Assembly: GCA_002099365.1 (NCBI GenBank)
Contig: MSED01000003.1
Location: 682,001-746,000 of the forward strand
DNA from: Phialophora verrucosa
Taxonomy: Eukaryota > Ascomycota > Eurotiomycetes > Chaetothyriales > Herpotrichiellaceae
DNA: 64,000 bases
Reading direction: 5' to 3'
Shown: positions 21,690-31,380 of the stretch, piece after piece
How positions within the stretch are numbered: the stretch's first letter is position 1
How the letters are laid out: every line of letters begins with the position of its first letter
The notes under the pieces: generated by a model
Database searches by the model: none
What the model was told of the DNA's origin: nothing
The model's input: the letters and a program-made list of their open reading frames with translations, nothing else
Translations under genes and position numbers: made by a program

Positions 21690-22772
21690 ATGGACCCCTT
21701 CGAGTACAATGCAAACCCAGGCCGTGTGGTCTTCGGGAAGGGCAGTATTCAAAAACTCCCAGATGAGATCAAGCGTCTAGGATTCTCATCACCGCTTATC
21801 CTCTCCACGCCGCAGCAAGTCAGTCAAGCAGAAGACCTTGCGAAAATCTTGACCAATGCATCGATCGAGCCGGCTGGCATCTACACCAATGCCACAATGC
21901 ATACTCCCTCGCACATCACCGAAGAAGCTATGGCGTTCATTAAGGACAAGTCTGCAGACTGCGTCGTCTCAATAGGTGGAGGGTCAACAACAGGTTTAGG
22001 CAAGGCAATCTCGGTTCGCACCGGTTTATATCACATCTGCGTCCCGACGACATATGCCGGTAGTGAAATGACGCCAATTCTGGGTGAAACGCAGGATGGC
22101 CGCAAGACAACACGGACGGACCCCAAGATTCTACCCGGCACGGTAATCTACGATGTGGACTACACCATGACCCTGCCTACAGGCCTCAGCGCCACGTCCG
22201 GGGTCAACGCAATCGCCCACGCCGTCGAATCGCTTTACGCAAAGAACAAGAACCCTATCATCTCTCTCCTTGCTCTTGAAGGCACCAAAGCTCTCGCCGA
22301 GTCTCTCCCAGAAATCATCCAGGACTCCAAGTCTCAGCCAGCGCGTGAAAAAGCGCAATACGGCGCCTGGCTTTGCGGCGTCTGCCTCGGCTCATCCTCA
22401 ATGGCTCTACACCACAAACTGTGCCACACGCTCGGCGGCTCCTTCAATCTTCCCCATGCGGAAACCCACACCATCGTCCTTCCTCACGCCCTTTCATACA
22501 ACGCACCCGCCATCCCCGAAGCGATGGAGAAGCTCGCTTCGGTCCTACCTGGAAGCGAGGGTGACGCCACTAAAGGCTTGAATGTGCTGCTGGAGAAATT
22601 ACAGGTGAAGAGAGCACTGAAGGACTATGGCATGAAGGAAGAGGATATCGACAAGGCGGCAGAGATTGCTGTCAGTAACCAGTATCCCAACCCGAGAAAG
22701 GTGGAGAAGGAGCCTATCCGCGAGCTGATCAGACGGGCCTGGGCGGGCGAGCCGGCTAGGGCGGACCTATAG
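21690..22772 (+). CDS. maleylacetate reductase (iron-containing alcohol dehydrogenase fold)
   Basis: A single exon of 360 residues, the normal length for the family. The enzyme reduces maleylacetate to 3-oxoadipate with NAD(P)H in the lower hydroxyquinol or resorcinol branch of aromatic catabolism. Visible features are the N-terminal 'NPGRVVFGKGSIQKLP', the nucleotide-binding 'CVVSIGGGSTTGLGKAISV', 'ICVPTTYAGSEMTPILG', and the metal-region helix 'MALHHKLCHTLGGSFNLPHA' with its His residues. These match maleylacetate reductase rather than a generic Fe-ADH, in particular TTYAGSEMT and the HHKLCHTLGG region. No intradiol dioxygenase or hydroxylase gene is adjacent, so the upstream steps must be encoded elsewhere. 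The small membrane protein gene precedes it on the same strand. Confidence 0.9.
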   Translation: MDPFEYNANPGRVVFGKGSIQKLPDEIKRLGFSSPLILSTPQQVSQAEDLAKILTNASIEPAGIYTNATMHTPSHITEEAMAFIKDKSADCVVSIGGGSTTGLGKAISVRTGLYHICVPTTYAGSEMTPILGETQDGRKTTRTDPKILPGTVIYDVDYTMTLPTGLSATSGVNAIAHAVESLYAKNKNPIISLLALEGTKALAESLPEIIQDSKSQPAREKAQYGAWLCGVCLGSSSMALHHKLCHTLGGSFNLPHAETHTIVLPHALSYNAPAIPEAMEKLASVLPGSEGDATKGLNVLLEKLQVKRALKDYGMKEEDIDKAAEIAVSNQYPNPRKVEKEPIRELIRRAWAGEPARADL

Positions 22773-23098
22773 AGACAGGACTGGCTTCCGTTGTTCAAGA
22801 TCATGGTAGTGGTAGCGCGAGCGAACAAGGTGTCGACATAACTCTTCGTCCGTTCACCTTTTCGGAACCGTTCCATCTCGGAAAGCACATCACAAATCAT
22901 TGAGTTTGTCTCTATTCGGAACATTCCACGCTCTGACAAACCCGTCTATCTGCAAGCTACTCCCTTCGGAGGCTCGGTCTCTAATGCCACACCATCTAAA
23001 AGCACTCGTACAGATTTCCCTTCTATCCGTCTAACGTAGGTACAGGGACCAAATCTACCTTGTTGTCGCATCAAAACCCAAACTTTATTTCTTCCAGT
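22773..23098. other. convergent 3' region
   Basis: 326 bp between the stop codons of the reductase (+) and the hydrolase (-). Only terminator sequence is expected; nothing else is seen. Confidence 0.5.
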
Positions 23099-24316
23099 TC
23101 AATCCGTCCTGCTCCAGAACTCCACAATCGCCTTCACAACTTCCTCGCCCTTCGTGACCGGCACCTCGTGCCCGGCGTCGAAACTCACAAACTCAACGTT
23201 CCCGCCTAGCACGTCGGATGCATCTTCCTCCACCTCCTGCTGGATGATAATCGGATCATTCCTTCCCAGCACGATCAACACCTTCTTGTTTGTCCCGTTT
23301 GCGTGATTCTGCCGCGTGAGGTGTTCGCCAAAGATCCGCCACCGATCGTGCTGATACCGCACGGGCCCGTACCGGATGCTCGACATGAACGCATGCACGA
23401 ACCCAGGGTAATTGTCCAGTTGGTAAAGTACCGTCTTCTCCACCGTGACATGCGGCCGTGACTTCGAGAGCACGGCCCGACTATTCGACTCGAGGTTGAC
23501 TTTGCCCACCTCGGCGGCCACCGCCTCTGTGGCGTCAACGACGGTTTTGGTCCCCTCGTCGTCGTCCTCCGGGCGCCGCGTGGGCGTTCGCAGCGGCTGA
23601 GCCATCGGACTCCGCAGCCGGCGGCGGACCAAGCGCTGAAGGAGTGACTCCGGGATGATCCCCTCCGAGTAGATGATGTGGCTGGTCTTGCTGATGTGGT
23701 AGGGCCGCAGGATCCCCGCCGGCGCAAACAAGATCAGACTGTCGATCAGGTCGGGGAAATAACTCGCGAAGGTCATCGCGATCCCGCCGCCGAGACTGTA
23801 TCCGACGAGGCTGAAGCGTGTCGAGCCGTGGCCCGTCCACGACAAGGGCGACGAAGCGAGCACCAGCAGGATCTGTGTCGTGAACAGCCGAATGTCGTGC
23901 GCGAGGTCGCCGGGCGTGTCTGAGTATCCGCGCCCGAAGAGGTCGAAGAGCATGACGCGACAGCCGTTGTCGACCAGCGCGTGGGCCACGCCCCCTAATG
24001 CGATGGCTGGGGTGCTGATCCCGTGGATGAGGAGTACTTTGCGCCCGTTCTCGGGGCCGAATTCGTAGACTCTAATCGAGCCGTAGGGCGTGTCCACGTC
24101 GCGGGCGCCGGGGAGGACGTCGGGCGGGTAGGGCAGGTCGGATATCTCCTCCTTGGATAGCTTGGGAAGGAGTGTCGTTCGCGGGGACAGGATGGTTGAT
24201 GCCCGCTTCTTGTTCCATAATCCGCCGGCCAGGATGCCAATGGAGAAGAGCGCACTCCCTGTCAGGAGGAGCGGCCAGTGTATGGACCTAGGCACGAGAG
24301 ATGAAGCTGGCGCCAT
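23099..24316 (-). CDS. alpha/beta-hydrolase with N-terminal membrane anchor
   Basis: A single exon of 405 residues. A hydrophobic helix at about residues 14-33 (WPLLLTGSALFSIGILAGGL), followed by Lys/Arg, suggests a signal anchor. The hydrolase core has 'KVLLIHGIS' (oxyanion region, ~94-101), 'LFDLFGRGYSD' (~123-133), the nucleophile elbow G-Y-S-L-G-G with Ser ~174, the acid in 'LGRNDPI' (Asp ~354) and the His in 'DAGHEVP' (~383). A basic insertion ('LVRRRLRSPMAQPLRTPTRR') and an acidic stretch interrupt the cap domain. This is a complete catalytic triad, so an active esterase, lipase or epoxide-hydrolase-like enzyme is plausible; the substrate is unknown. Local G+C is higher than in the neighbours, and long antisense frames here are a by-product of that. 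Confidence 0.85.
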   Translation of the reverse strand: MAPASSLVPRSIHWPLLLTGSALFSIGILAGGLWNKKRASTILSPRTTLLPKLSKEEISDLPYPPDVLPGARDVDTPYGSIRVYEFGPENGRKVLLIHGISTPAIALGGVAHALVDNGCRVMLFDLFGRGYSDTPGDLAHDIRLFTTQILLVLASSPLSWTGHGSTRFSLVGYSLGGGIAMTFASYFPDLIDSLILFAPAGILRPYHISKTSHIIYSEGIIPESLLQRLVRRRLRSPMAQPLRTPTRRPEDDDEGTKTVVDATEAVAAEVGKVNLESNSRAVLSKSRPHVTVEKTVLYQLDNYPGFVHAFMSSIRYGPVRYQHDRWRIFGEHLTRQNHANGTNKKVLIVLGRNDPIIIQQEVEEDASDVLGGNVEFVSFDAGHEVPVTKGEEVVKAIVEFWSRTD

Positions 24317-24839
24317 GATGGCGGGAGACGAATCTATGTAGTACTGTCCTGTGGTTGGAGCCTTTGTGAGATGGGCCCAGGACGACGGCTCAGAGTCAGC
24401 AAAAGTCCTGTACGGCGTACGGCGTGGAAAGCCTTCTGACTATTTATCTCGCATCCCATCCGATATCGCGAGCTGCCCGAGCGATGACGAATCAGCGACT
24501 CGCCTCGGCTACACGTTTCGAGATGGGCAGCCTTGTCCGGGAGCAACTAGCCGGTGTCGAGATGGCCACAGCCTTGTTGCTTCATAATACTACTCGATAC
24601 TGGCAATGAGCCAGATGGGATGAATGACAGGGTTGGGCCGAGACTCGGTACATTTGTTTGCTCTGTGTCACCGGCATTGAACTTCTGCCATTTAGGCGGC
24701 AGTTATTTCTGTACAGACCATTATGACCTTTACAATCGAAACCTCGATTGCCCGTACCTTTCCTCTGAACACCATGGGTATCATCATACAGCCATCCGTC
24801 AACATCAGTGCTTTTCGGAACCACTCATCGTTACAGATC
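24317..24839. other. intergenic between hydrolase and jip5
   Basis: Promoter side of the hydrolase gene and 3' flank of jip5. The frames seen are short and unsupported. Confidence 0.5.
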
Positions 24840-26171
24840 TCACAGGGAGAAATCAAGCGCCTTTCCTCCGGACTTATCCTTGCCCTTGTTTCTCTTTCGC
24901 TTCTTGCGTTTCTGCTTCGGACGATCCTCGTCACTGCTTTCATCGGCAGACGAATCATCATCGACATCGTCGTCAGAAGACAGATCGTGTTTTGTTGAAG
25001 ACCCTCTTCCACCGCCAGGCAGCCCCTTAGCTTCTGTCCATACTTTGACGGTTTGGCCTCCACTGGTGATCATCCGGCCCTCGATGTCGAATCCGACGGC
25101 TGCTACACCGTCCAGGTCATCGTGCTTTGCATCCATTTCGAGAAGGACTCGGTTTCGGCCGATCCTCATGAATCGGACTCTTCCATCCTCAAGACCGGCC
25201 GCGACAAGCTTTTCATTCATCTTCAACTTGCCGCCTCCAAAGCCAAAGGGTACTTCAGCGAGAGAGTCTACACTGAGGCCTCCCCGACCAAGCACGATGC
25301 GCTCGTCTAAGTCGCTCCATACACCGCGCTCCCACAAGCTGACCACCCCGTCACTTTGGCCAACCAATATCTTCTCGCCAACACTCGTGCCGCCCTTTTT
25401 GAGCCCCTGCACCATAGCCACACTCGTAAGCTCGATTTCCTGGTCTTCACTTGTCGCAATTATGCCTTTGCGGAGATCTGTGACTGCAAGGGTAGTCCCT
25501 CCAACGCTGACCCATTGCTTGGGAAAGCCGCTTGTGCTGGTTTCGCTCGCCGGTAGAGGAACAAGCGAGTTGATATGTTCTGCCCCGTGTGGTGCCCATG
25601 TCTGGCTTACGGCTGCCTGCATCTCTTTTCCTCCTTGCCGTAGATCGTGCAGGGAGAGCTGCCCCGAGTCCGTGCCCAGTAGCAGTGCCTGCGGCGATAG
25701 AGCATGCAGGACAGTCGGCCCATTGATCTCCACTCCAGCACCAAACTTTTCGGGTATAGCGATCTTGCTCACCACCTTGCCAGTCTCTGTCAGGAATGCC
25801 TTTACAAGCCCATCCGTCCCTGCCGAGTAGCATATCTCTCCATCATGACTGAATGCCAGACATCGACATGAGCCCTTGTGTCTTCTTGTTGACCATATGG
25901 TATCGATGGAGCCCAGTCCACTTTCTGAGAGGCTGGTTGAGGAAGCTCTGCGCAGGGAAGGTATGATCGAGCCGTTGACTAGGTTGTCGCTCTTCGGAGG
26001 AGAAGCAGAGTCGCTTCCAGTGTCGTCCTCGATCACGTCCGTATCGGAGGGGAGCTTGTAGGCGTGCACATGTCCCGAAGACAAGCCGATTGTGAATAAA
26101 GGCTGAGCTGGGTGAATCACTTGAGCGAAAGCGTCCGCGGGGAGAGGGAGCGTGCAGATCGTGTCAAACAT
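24840..26171 (-). CDS. jip5: WD-repeat ribosome biogenesis protein Jip5 (WDR55 family)
   Basis: A single exon of 443 residues. The N-terminus 'MFDTICTLPLPADAFAQVIH' and the phrase 'RRHKGSCRCLAFSHDGEICY' are typical of Jip5. About seven degenerate WD repeats span residues 1-365, ending in 'TSGGQTVKVWTE'. The tail changes abruptly to an acidic Ser/Asp block and then a Lys/Arg-rich nucleolar-type segment (QKRKKRKRNKGKDKSGGKAL). Jip5 acts in the nucleolus in 60S ribosomal subunit maturation. It is divergently transcribed from the MFS gene at 26582. Confidence 0.92.
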   Translation of the reverse strand: MFDTICTLPLPADAFAQVIHPAQPLFTIGLSSGHVHAYKLPSDTDVIEDDTGSDSASPPKSDNLVNGSIIPSLRRASSTSLSESGLGSIDTIWSTRRHKGSCRCLAFSHDGEICYSAGTDGLVKAFLTETGKVVSKIAIPEKFGAGVEINGPTVLHALSPQALLLGTDSGQLSLHDLRQGGKEMQAAVSQTWAPHGAEHINSLVPLPASETSTSGFPKQWVSVGGTTLAVTDLRKGIIATSEDQEIELTSVAMVQGLKKGGTSVGEKILVGQSDGVVSLWERGVWSDLDERIVLGRGGLSVDSLAEVPFGFGGGKLKMNEKLVAAGLEDGRVRFMRIGRNRVLLEMDAKHDDLDGVAAVGFDIEGRMITSGGQTVKVWTEAKGLPGGGRGSSTKHDLSSDDDVDDDSSADESSDEDRPKQKRKKRKRNKGKDKSGGKALDFSL

Positions 26172-26581
26172 GACGATGATTCGGTGCCCGCATTATTTGT
26201 GCTGTTTTGATCTTGCTGCCAGTGATCCGCGAGGGCTTCAGAAGAACAGAAATATTGTGTACACGGCGGCTCCAAGATCGACTTACTAGCAAGTAGCGGC
26301 GGAGCTTCAGCTTAACTAGGCCCTGAAGGGAATTTTTGGGCTAACTAGGGCTGCTGGGCTGCCAGTGTTAGGCGACCGCTCAAGTTAGTGGGCGTGCCGA
26401 GAAGCTCATCGCCGCATTTTTGAGCAGCCAATAACTTATTAATCCATCATCAATTTCCTCTGCATCTACTGGGTAGTCATGGACCGTTGTGAGGGCAGCA
26501 GGTTTGAACCATATTGAAGATCCGTCCTTTGTCGATTCTGGTCCCCAACTCAGCCATCTCAAAGCATCCTACTTTATCAAG
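26172..26581. other. divergent promoter region jip5 / MFS transporter
   Basis: 410 bp between two start codons. No distinct TATA box was seen, and there is no coding signal. Confidence 0.5.
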
Positions 26582-28411
26582 ATGACTTCAGCGGACATCA
26601 TTGAAGAGGACACCGCTGTCCGAGTCGATGAGACTACCGCTTTACTTGCTCCTTCACCTGACCAACCTACGTCTCGTGAAAATGGCGACAGGAATCAGGG
26701 CTCCAGTGGTGGCACCAACACAGACGAAGATAAACCGTTGCCCAAGGACCAGATCCTGCTCCTTTGCTTTGCGCGCTTCGTCGAGCCAACCGCATTCTTC
26801 TGTATATTTCCCTTCATCAATCAGATGATTTGGGAGACTGGGGAAGTGGCCGAGACGGATGTCGGGTTCTACAGTGGGCTGATTGTAAGCATTCCGAGCT
26901 TCAACTCATTCAAGTTCTAAAGCTGATGGATGACCGTAGGAATCGTTATTCTCGTTGACGCAAATGTGCCTCATGATTCTCTGGGGTAAAGCTGCCGATC
27001 ATTTCGGCAGAAAACCAGTCCTCGTCAGCTCACTGGCGGGCGTCGCAGTCGCAACCGCCATCTTTGGGCTCAGCAGAACAATATGGCAGATGATCGTTTT
27101 CCGGTGTTTCGCTGGTGTCTTTGCTGGAACGATCCTGTAAGTCGTCCCCTCTCAGAGGCATTCAAGCATGGTGCTCAGCGTCTGACGGCAATATAGAACA
27201 ATTCGAACAATGATCACCGAGAATAGCTCGCCGAAGACGCAAGCCAGGGCTTTTAGTTTCTTCGCCTTTACGGGAAATCTCGGTATCTTTCTGGGTCCGG
27301 TTATCGGTACGCTGTTTATGGCCTCGATTTCACTCGATGGTGACTGACAGGTCATCAGGAGGTGCATTGGCCAGTCCTGCAACCGAATATCCATCTGTCT
27401 TTGGAAAGATCAAGTTCTTCCGAGACTATCCATACGCACTGCCGACGTTTGTGACGGGCTCGATAGGGGCGATCGCAACGATCACGAGTGCGTTCGGGAT
27501 CAAGGAGGCAAGTCTGCCCGTGATCTCTGTTGGGATATGTTTGGACTGATCAACTGCTTCGGGACAGACACTTGTGAAACAAGGCAAAACGACCGAGTCC
27601 GATCCGCCTAAGAAGATGTCCATGCTTGAACTGCTGCGATCACCGAACATCACAATAACCCTGTTTATATACTCTTACATCATGATCCTCGCCTTCAGCT
27701 ATACAGCTATTGTAAGTTTTACCGGCCCTTGACCCCTCGCTGCATTGGCGAATAAACGTGATGTACCACCCACGCTCTACATCGGCACGCACTGAGACAG
27801 ATTTACAGATCCCCGTCTTTCTCTTCACACCCGTCCATCTCGGCGGATTCGGGTTTTCGCCGCTCTTGATTTCCATCTATATGGGACTTGGCGGCCTTTC
27901 CCAATCACTCTGGCTCCTCATCGCATTTCCGTGGCTTCAAGCCAGATTCGGCACGAAATGGGTTATGAAATTATGCGCTGTGGCTTACCCTTTCTTTTTC
28001 GCACTCTATCCGGTGTTCAATTTGTTGTTAAGATGGCATCTCACGGCCGCTTTCTGGGCGACTGCGCCTGTTGCTTTAGTTTTGGGCAGTGGAGTGAGTA
28101 TGTCTTTCACGGGCATTCAACTTGTTCTCAACGATGTGTCTCCCGGGCCAGAAGTCCTGGGAACATTGAATGCTGTTGCGCTAACGCTAGTGAGCGGCTT
28201 GAGAGCCTTTTCCCCAGCGTTGTTTGCCAGTCTGTTTGCGGCCAGTGTGAGGAGTGGTGCGTTGGGAGGCCATATCATCTGGATTTTGATGGTATGTCTA
28301 GCGGCAGGGTTCACAGTGCTAAGCCAATGGGTACCCGACCCTCTGGCGCAAGAAGGAAGCAAGCCAAATGGCCGCATGGATGATGACAGGACCGAGGGAA
28401 ACGAGCAATAG
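26582..28411 (+). CDS. MFS transporter, ZIF1 / YCR023C-like
   Basis: Six exons, 26582-26884, 26940-27136, 27197-27306, 27359-27507, 27568-27711 and 27809-28411, give 501 residues. Five introns of 52-97 nt lie at positions that keep the frame throughout; the fourth (27508-27567) begins GCAAGT instead of GT. Features are an acidic N-terminus with 'ETTALLAPSP', helix 1 'LLLCFARFVEPTAFFCIFPF', the MFS motif A loop 'LWGKAADHFGRKPVLVSS', 'FRCFAGVFAGTI', 'FFAFTGNLGIFLGPVIGGAL' (motif C region) and a C-terminal half with six more helices. The family includes plant ZIF1 and yeast YCR023C, and its members are vacuolar or plasma-membrane transporters; the substrate here is unknown. The ATG at 26582 follows a typical AAG context. 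Confidence 0.87.
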
Positions 28412-28860
28412 CTTATCTGCTGCCACACCCAAGGATTCGTTCTGTCATAGCATTATTGTTGCAATCTTGACCGCTGTGAGCTCGAGCTGCAAAGCGAATC
28501 CACGAACCCGCGAGGCATAGCAGGACACGGACGACTTGGATAGACATCTAGACTTTTTGGGTTCTGACTAGCTTTTTTGGACTGCTGAGTACTGTTAAAA
28601 CACGAAACCAGATAGCCCTACCCAGCCACGCAATGATCATTCTGCTTTGCTCATGAAGTCTTTCAGGGGACTAGCCAGGGCGGCGGGCGCACAGCCTCGC
28701 CCGTGACTTCCTCAGCCTCGTTTTTGGCGAATATTCCGTTGCCCGCGGATCCTAAAACAGTTTAGCGGAAACACCACATGCGACGTGTCGCGCTCAGAGG
28801 CGAGTCTCACCTCTTCTTTCTGCTCTGTCCTTTCTTCCACCACTCATCCATCAATCTCGA

Positions 28861-29133
28861 TCACTCACAGTCGACCAGAATCGGACGATAGACTTCGGCT
28901 TCTCGAATCGTCTTTGGGTCTGTGACTGCATCCATGAATTTCACCAGAGCAGCCATCCTGTCGCGTTCGTTGTCGAAACGCCCGAGATCTTCGTGTCTGA
29001 GCTTCGACGCGTGCTTTCCGAGCACTGCTGAAACTTGAGATCCGCGTCCCAGCAGGATGAAGTCCCACAGAGATGTTCCTCCGTGAAGAAACGCGTCGAC
29101 TCGTGGACCTTCTTGGACACTGCCGATACTCAT
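28861..29133 (-). CDS. doubtful 90-residue ORF, possible distant relative of the 95-residue pair
   Basis: The frame starts with ATG and has balanced amino-acid composition ('LGRGSQVSAVLGKHASKL'; 'MAALVKFMDAVTDP'). Its end 'FMDAVTDPKTIREAEVYR' resembles the M-D-x-L-T-D-P core of the two genes at 31.0 and 33.2 kb. The similarity is short and could be chance. A GTGAGT near the stop codon could be a splice donor, so the frame might continue in another exon. I do not recognise a function. Confidence 0.25.
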   Translation of the reverse strand: MSIGSVQEGPRVDAFLHGGTSLWDFILLGRGSQVSAVLGKHASKLRHEDLGRFDNERDRMAALVKFMDAVTDPKTIREAEVYRPILVDCE

Positions 29134-30816
29134 TTCGTCAAGTCTGCCTCCGGCCAGCTCCCGGGTATTCCAACTGCCTGATATGCACGGTCGTGCTTCG
29201 AGGATGACCTTCGCAATAACTGTGAGATGTGGAAGAAGTGAACTGGACGACTGCAGTACAAGTGGCTAGCTTTCATGTCCACCACGAGGTGACAATCGAG
29301 CACATACCGAGGGACATGTCGATGGTCCTGAGCTACTTATACCTTCTGAGACCTAGCAGGCCGAGTCGCATACGTACGAATTACAGCTGCCGTACTTTCT
29401 CTCAGGGCCATGATTCCTGTTTTACAACGATTTGGTTGCGGCATGACTTCGTGTTTCCTCGCGAGAGAGACTTCTGGCTGTCATCCTTCATGGTGCCACC
29501 CCACTGAACGTGGGCAAAGCCTTGTTCCCCAGGGAGGCTGGCAAATCACTCTCTTTAGCCCTGATGCATTGGTGCAGGAGTCCCATGAAGTCGGCAGTAC
29601 GGTTCTCTCAAAGCAGGCTCAATACCAGTCAGAGGACCGTCGAAATGTGCATTATACCGAAGGACAATGTATGTCGGTAAACACAGTGCGAAGTTTACGA
29701 AGGCCATCCCACGGACTCTATCCAATCGGCCGGGACGCTTTCTCCACCGACTTTGCTCGAACGTCAGGCTCGGTTCACAAGATTTGGCGACAATTACAAG
29801 CAATTGTCTAATCATCTTGTCATGGCTATTGACGAGTTTTCCATGTAAGTTCCTCAGTTGTTGAAGATCACCTCGGGCCTGCACTTCTCGATCTGAAATG
29901 CATGGGTACCGATCGATCGACCTTGGTTTGCCCATGACTTCTTTGATGGTGGGCACAATTGGAGGTTGCATTCAGGCACCAAGTCCACAGCCCCAGATTT
30001 GGAGACACACTATTGCGGGCGCTACATGTCGGGCGCTTCCCTTACCCTACTTCATCCGCCCTGGCCAATCAGGACCACGTGTTTTGAGCTTGTGAGGTTG
30101 TGTCTGATCAATTAGAGTTTGACAAAAAGTACCATGCGCTGGAAGCGGCTTCCTTGACTTTCAAGGGGCAGCGGCACCCCACAATTCAAGGCAGTGAGGG
30201 CTCTTGATGAACGCATTAATCAGGGTGCCCAGAGAGGGGGCAGAAAGCACGGGGACAATGACCACAATGAGCGCCAGAGTTAACCCCCACGCCAGGGCCT
30301 GGTGCAAGGCTCAGCCAATGCTTGAATGGGAAATGACATAACGTCTCTTGTCCCTGTCTTGGTCGGGGTGGAAAGGCTTCCAAAGAGAACGATGCTTCCT
30401 GCGGCGCGCTCTGCTTTAGTGGCAATCGGACCGGCTTCTCAGAGGTCAAATGCCTGCTTTGTCGGGCCTCGATCATCTTGCGCCCGCACATTGCATGTCG
30501 ACAAGCAAATACCACTTGGTGCGGACACTACACCCCACGCGGAAGTCGTCCTGGAACGAACATCGAGGATCACCTCTCTCCTCTTGGGACTTGGTATGAT
30601 TACAACGAAGGCACAGGAGGTTGGATCGAGATGCAGGCAATGCTCAGTCGTGTCAGTATGTGCACCGAATCGGTCGTGCTTGCAAGGGTTTTTCGGAAAA
30701 AAGAATGTCCGTCCGTTATCGGCGCTATCACTAACCAGGGCAGGCGCCGGATTCATCATCCGAGACGCGGGGCGTATATTCCCGCCAAGACCTGGATTTC
30801 CCCGCCTTCCCGCACA

Positions 30817-30950
30817 TTTATAAAGCCAAATCAACGATCGAATTCCCTACCCAACGCCTTCCCGATTTCCGCGACATGTCGAGGTTGATGAGCAGCTGTC
30901 AGAATATCCCGACGGCGCGTGAGAAGACCGCTCCGGTTTCCATCTGCTGA
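30817..30950 (+). promoter_or_regulatory. TATA-like box followed by a 24-codon ORF
   Basis: TTTATAAA at 30817-30824 lies 51 bp before an ATG (30876) that opens 24 codons (MSRLMSSCQNIPTAREKTAP...). The frame points toward the 3' end of the small gene at 31039-31380, so a transcript from here would run antisense to it. Evidence is consensus only. Confidence 0.25.
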
Positions 30951-31038
30951 TCCACTGTTTCCGTTGTCCGCGCCACACCTTCCAATGAGGTATTCTCCGT
31001 AGGGAAGAGCACTTCATTGCCGTCAATGCACACTTTAC

Positions 31039-31380
31039 TCAGTACAAGAAGCAGTCTGCGCCTTGAGTCAGACCTGAGCACGGTTAGTTCTTGCCTACTG
31101 GGCTGTTGCAAATTCCAGATTTCATACCTTCCTGGTATACTCTCGCGTCGTGCAAGAGCACAGGGTCGGTGAGACTATCCATCTCCTTTTCAAGCTTCTG
31201 CACCGCCACGCTTGATTTGTCCTTACGTTTAGGGCGCTTTGGGCTCTGAGAGCTTTTCTTCCGGCACTTATGACTTCTTAGTACTCTGCCGTGTGCTTGC
31301 AGGAAACGGTCGGCGAGATTGTCGGTTGAGTGAAGATGAGCCGCGAGAGTGGACAGGTTCAAAGGCTTTTGAGGCGCCAT
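31039..31380 (-). CDS. 95-residue protein of unknown family, copy A
   Basis: Two exons, 31128-31380 and 31039-31073, are separated by a 54-nt intron (GTATGA, branch AACTAAC, acceptor CTCAG) in phase 1. The product has 95 residues. The middle is strongly basic (RKKSSQSPKRPKRKDK), and then a helical core reads 'KLEKEMDSLTDPVLLHDARV' followed by YQEGLTQG. Copy B at 33.2-33.5 kb has the same total length, the same intron position and phase and the shared core, which supports both gene models. The basic stretch is absent from copy B and could be a nuclear-localisation or nucleic-acid-binding patch. I do not recognise the family and assign no function. Confidence 0.6.

Larger units (their letters stand above)
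28412..31038. other. gene-poor region, no firmly supported gene
   Basis: 2.6 kb with only weak frames. The best are a 90-codon minus frame (28861-29133) and a minus frame at 29555-29971 without domains. A TATA-like box with a short plus frame lies at its right end. These are listed separately where they deserve it. Confidence 0.5.

Noticed and set aside
23275..23727. Additional minus frames inside the alpha/beta-hydrolase gene
   Set aside because: Arg/Ser-rich shadow frames caused by high G+C; the main frame has a complete catalytic triad.
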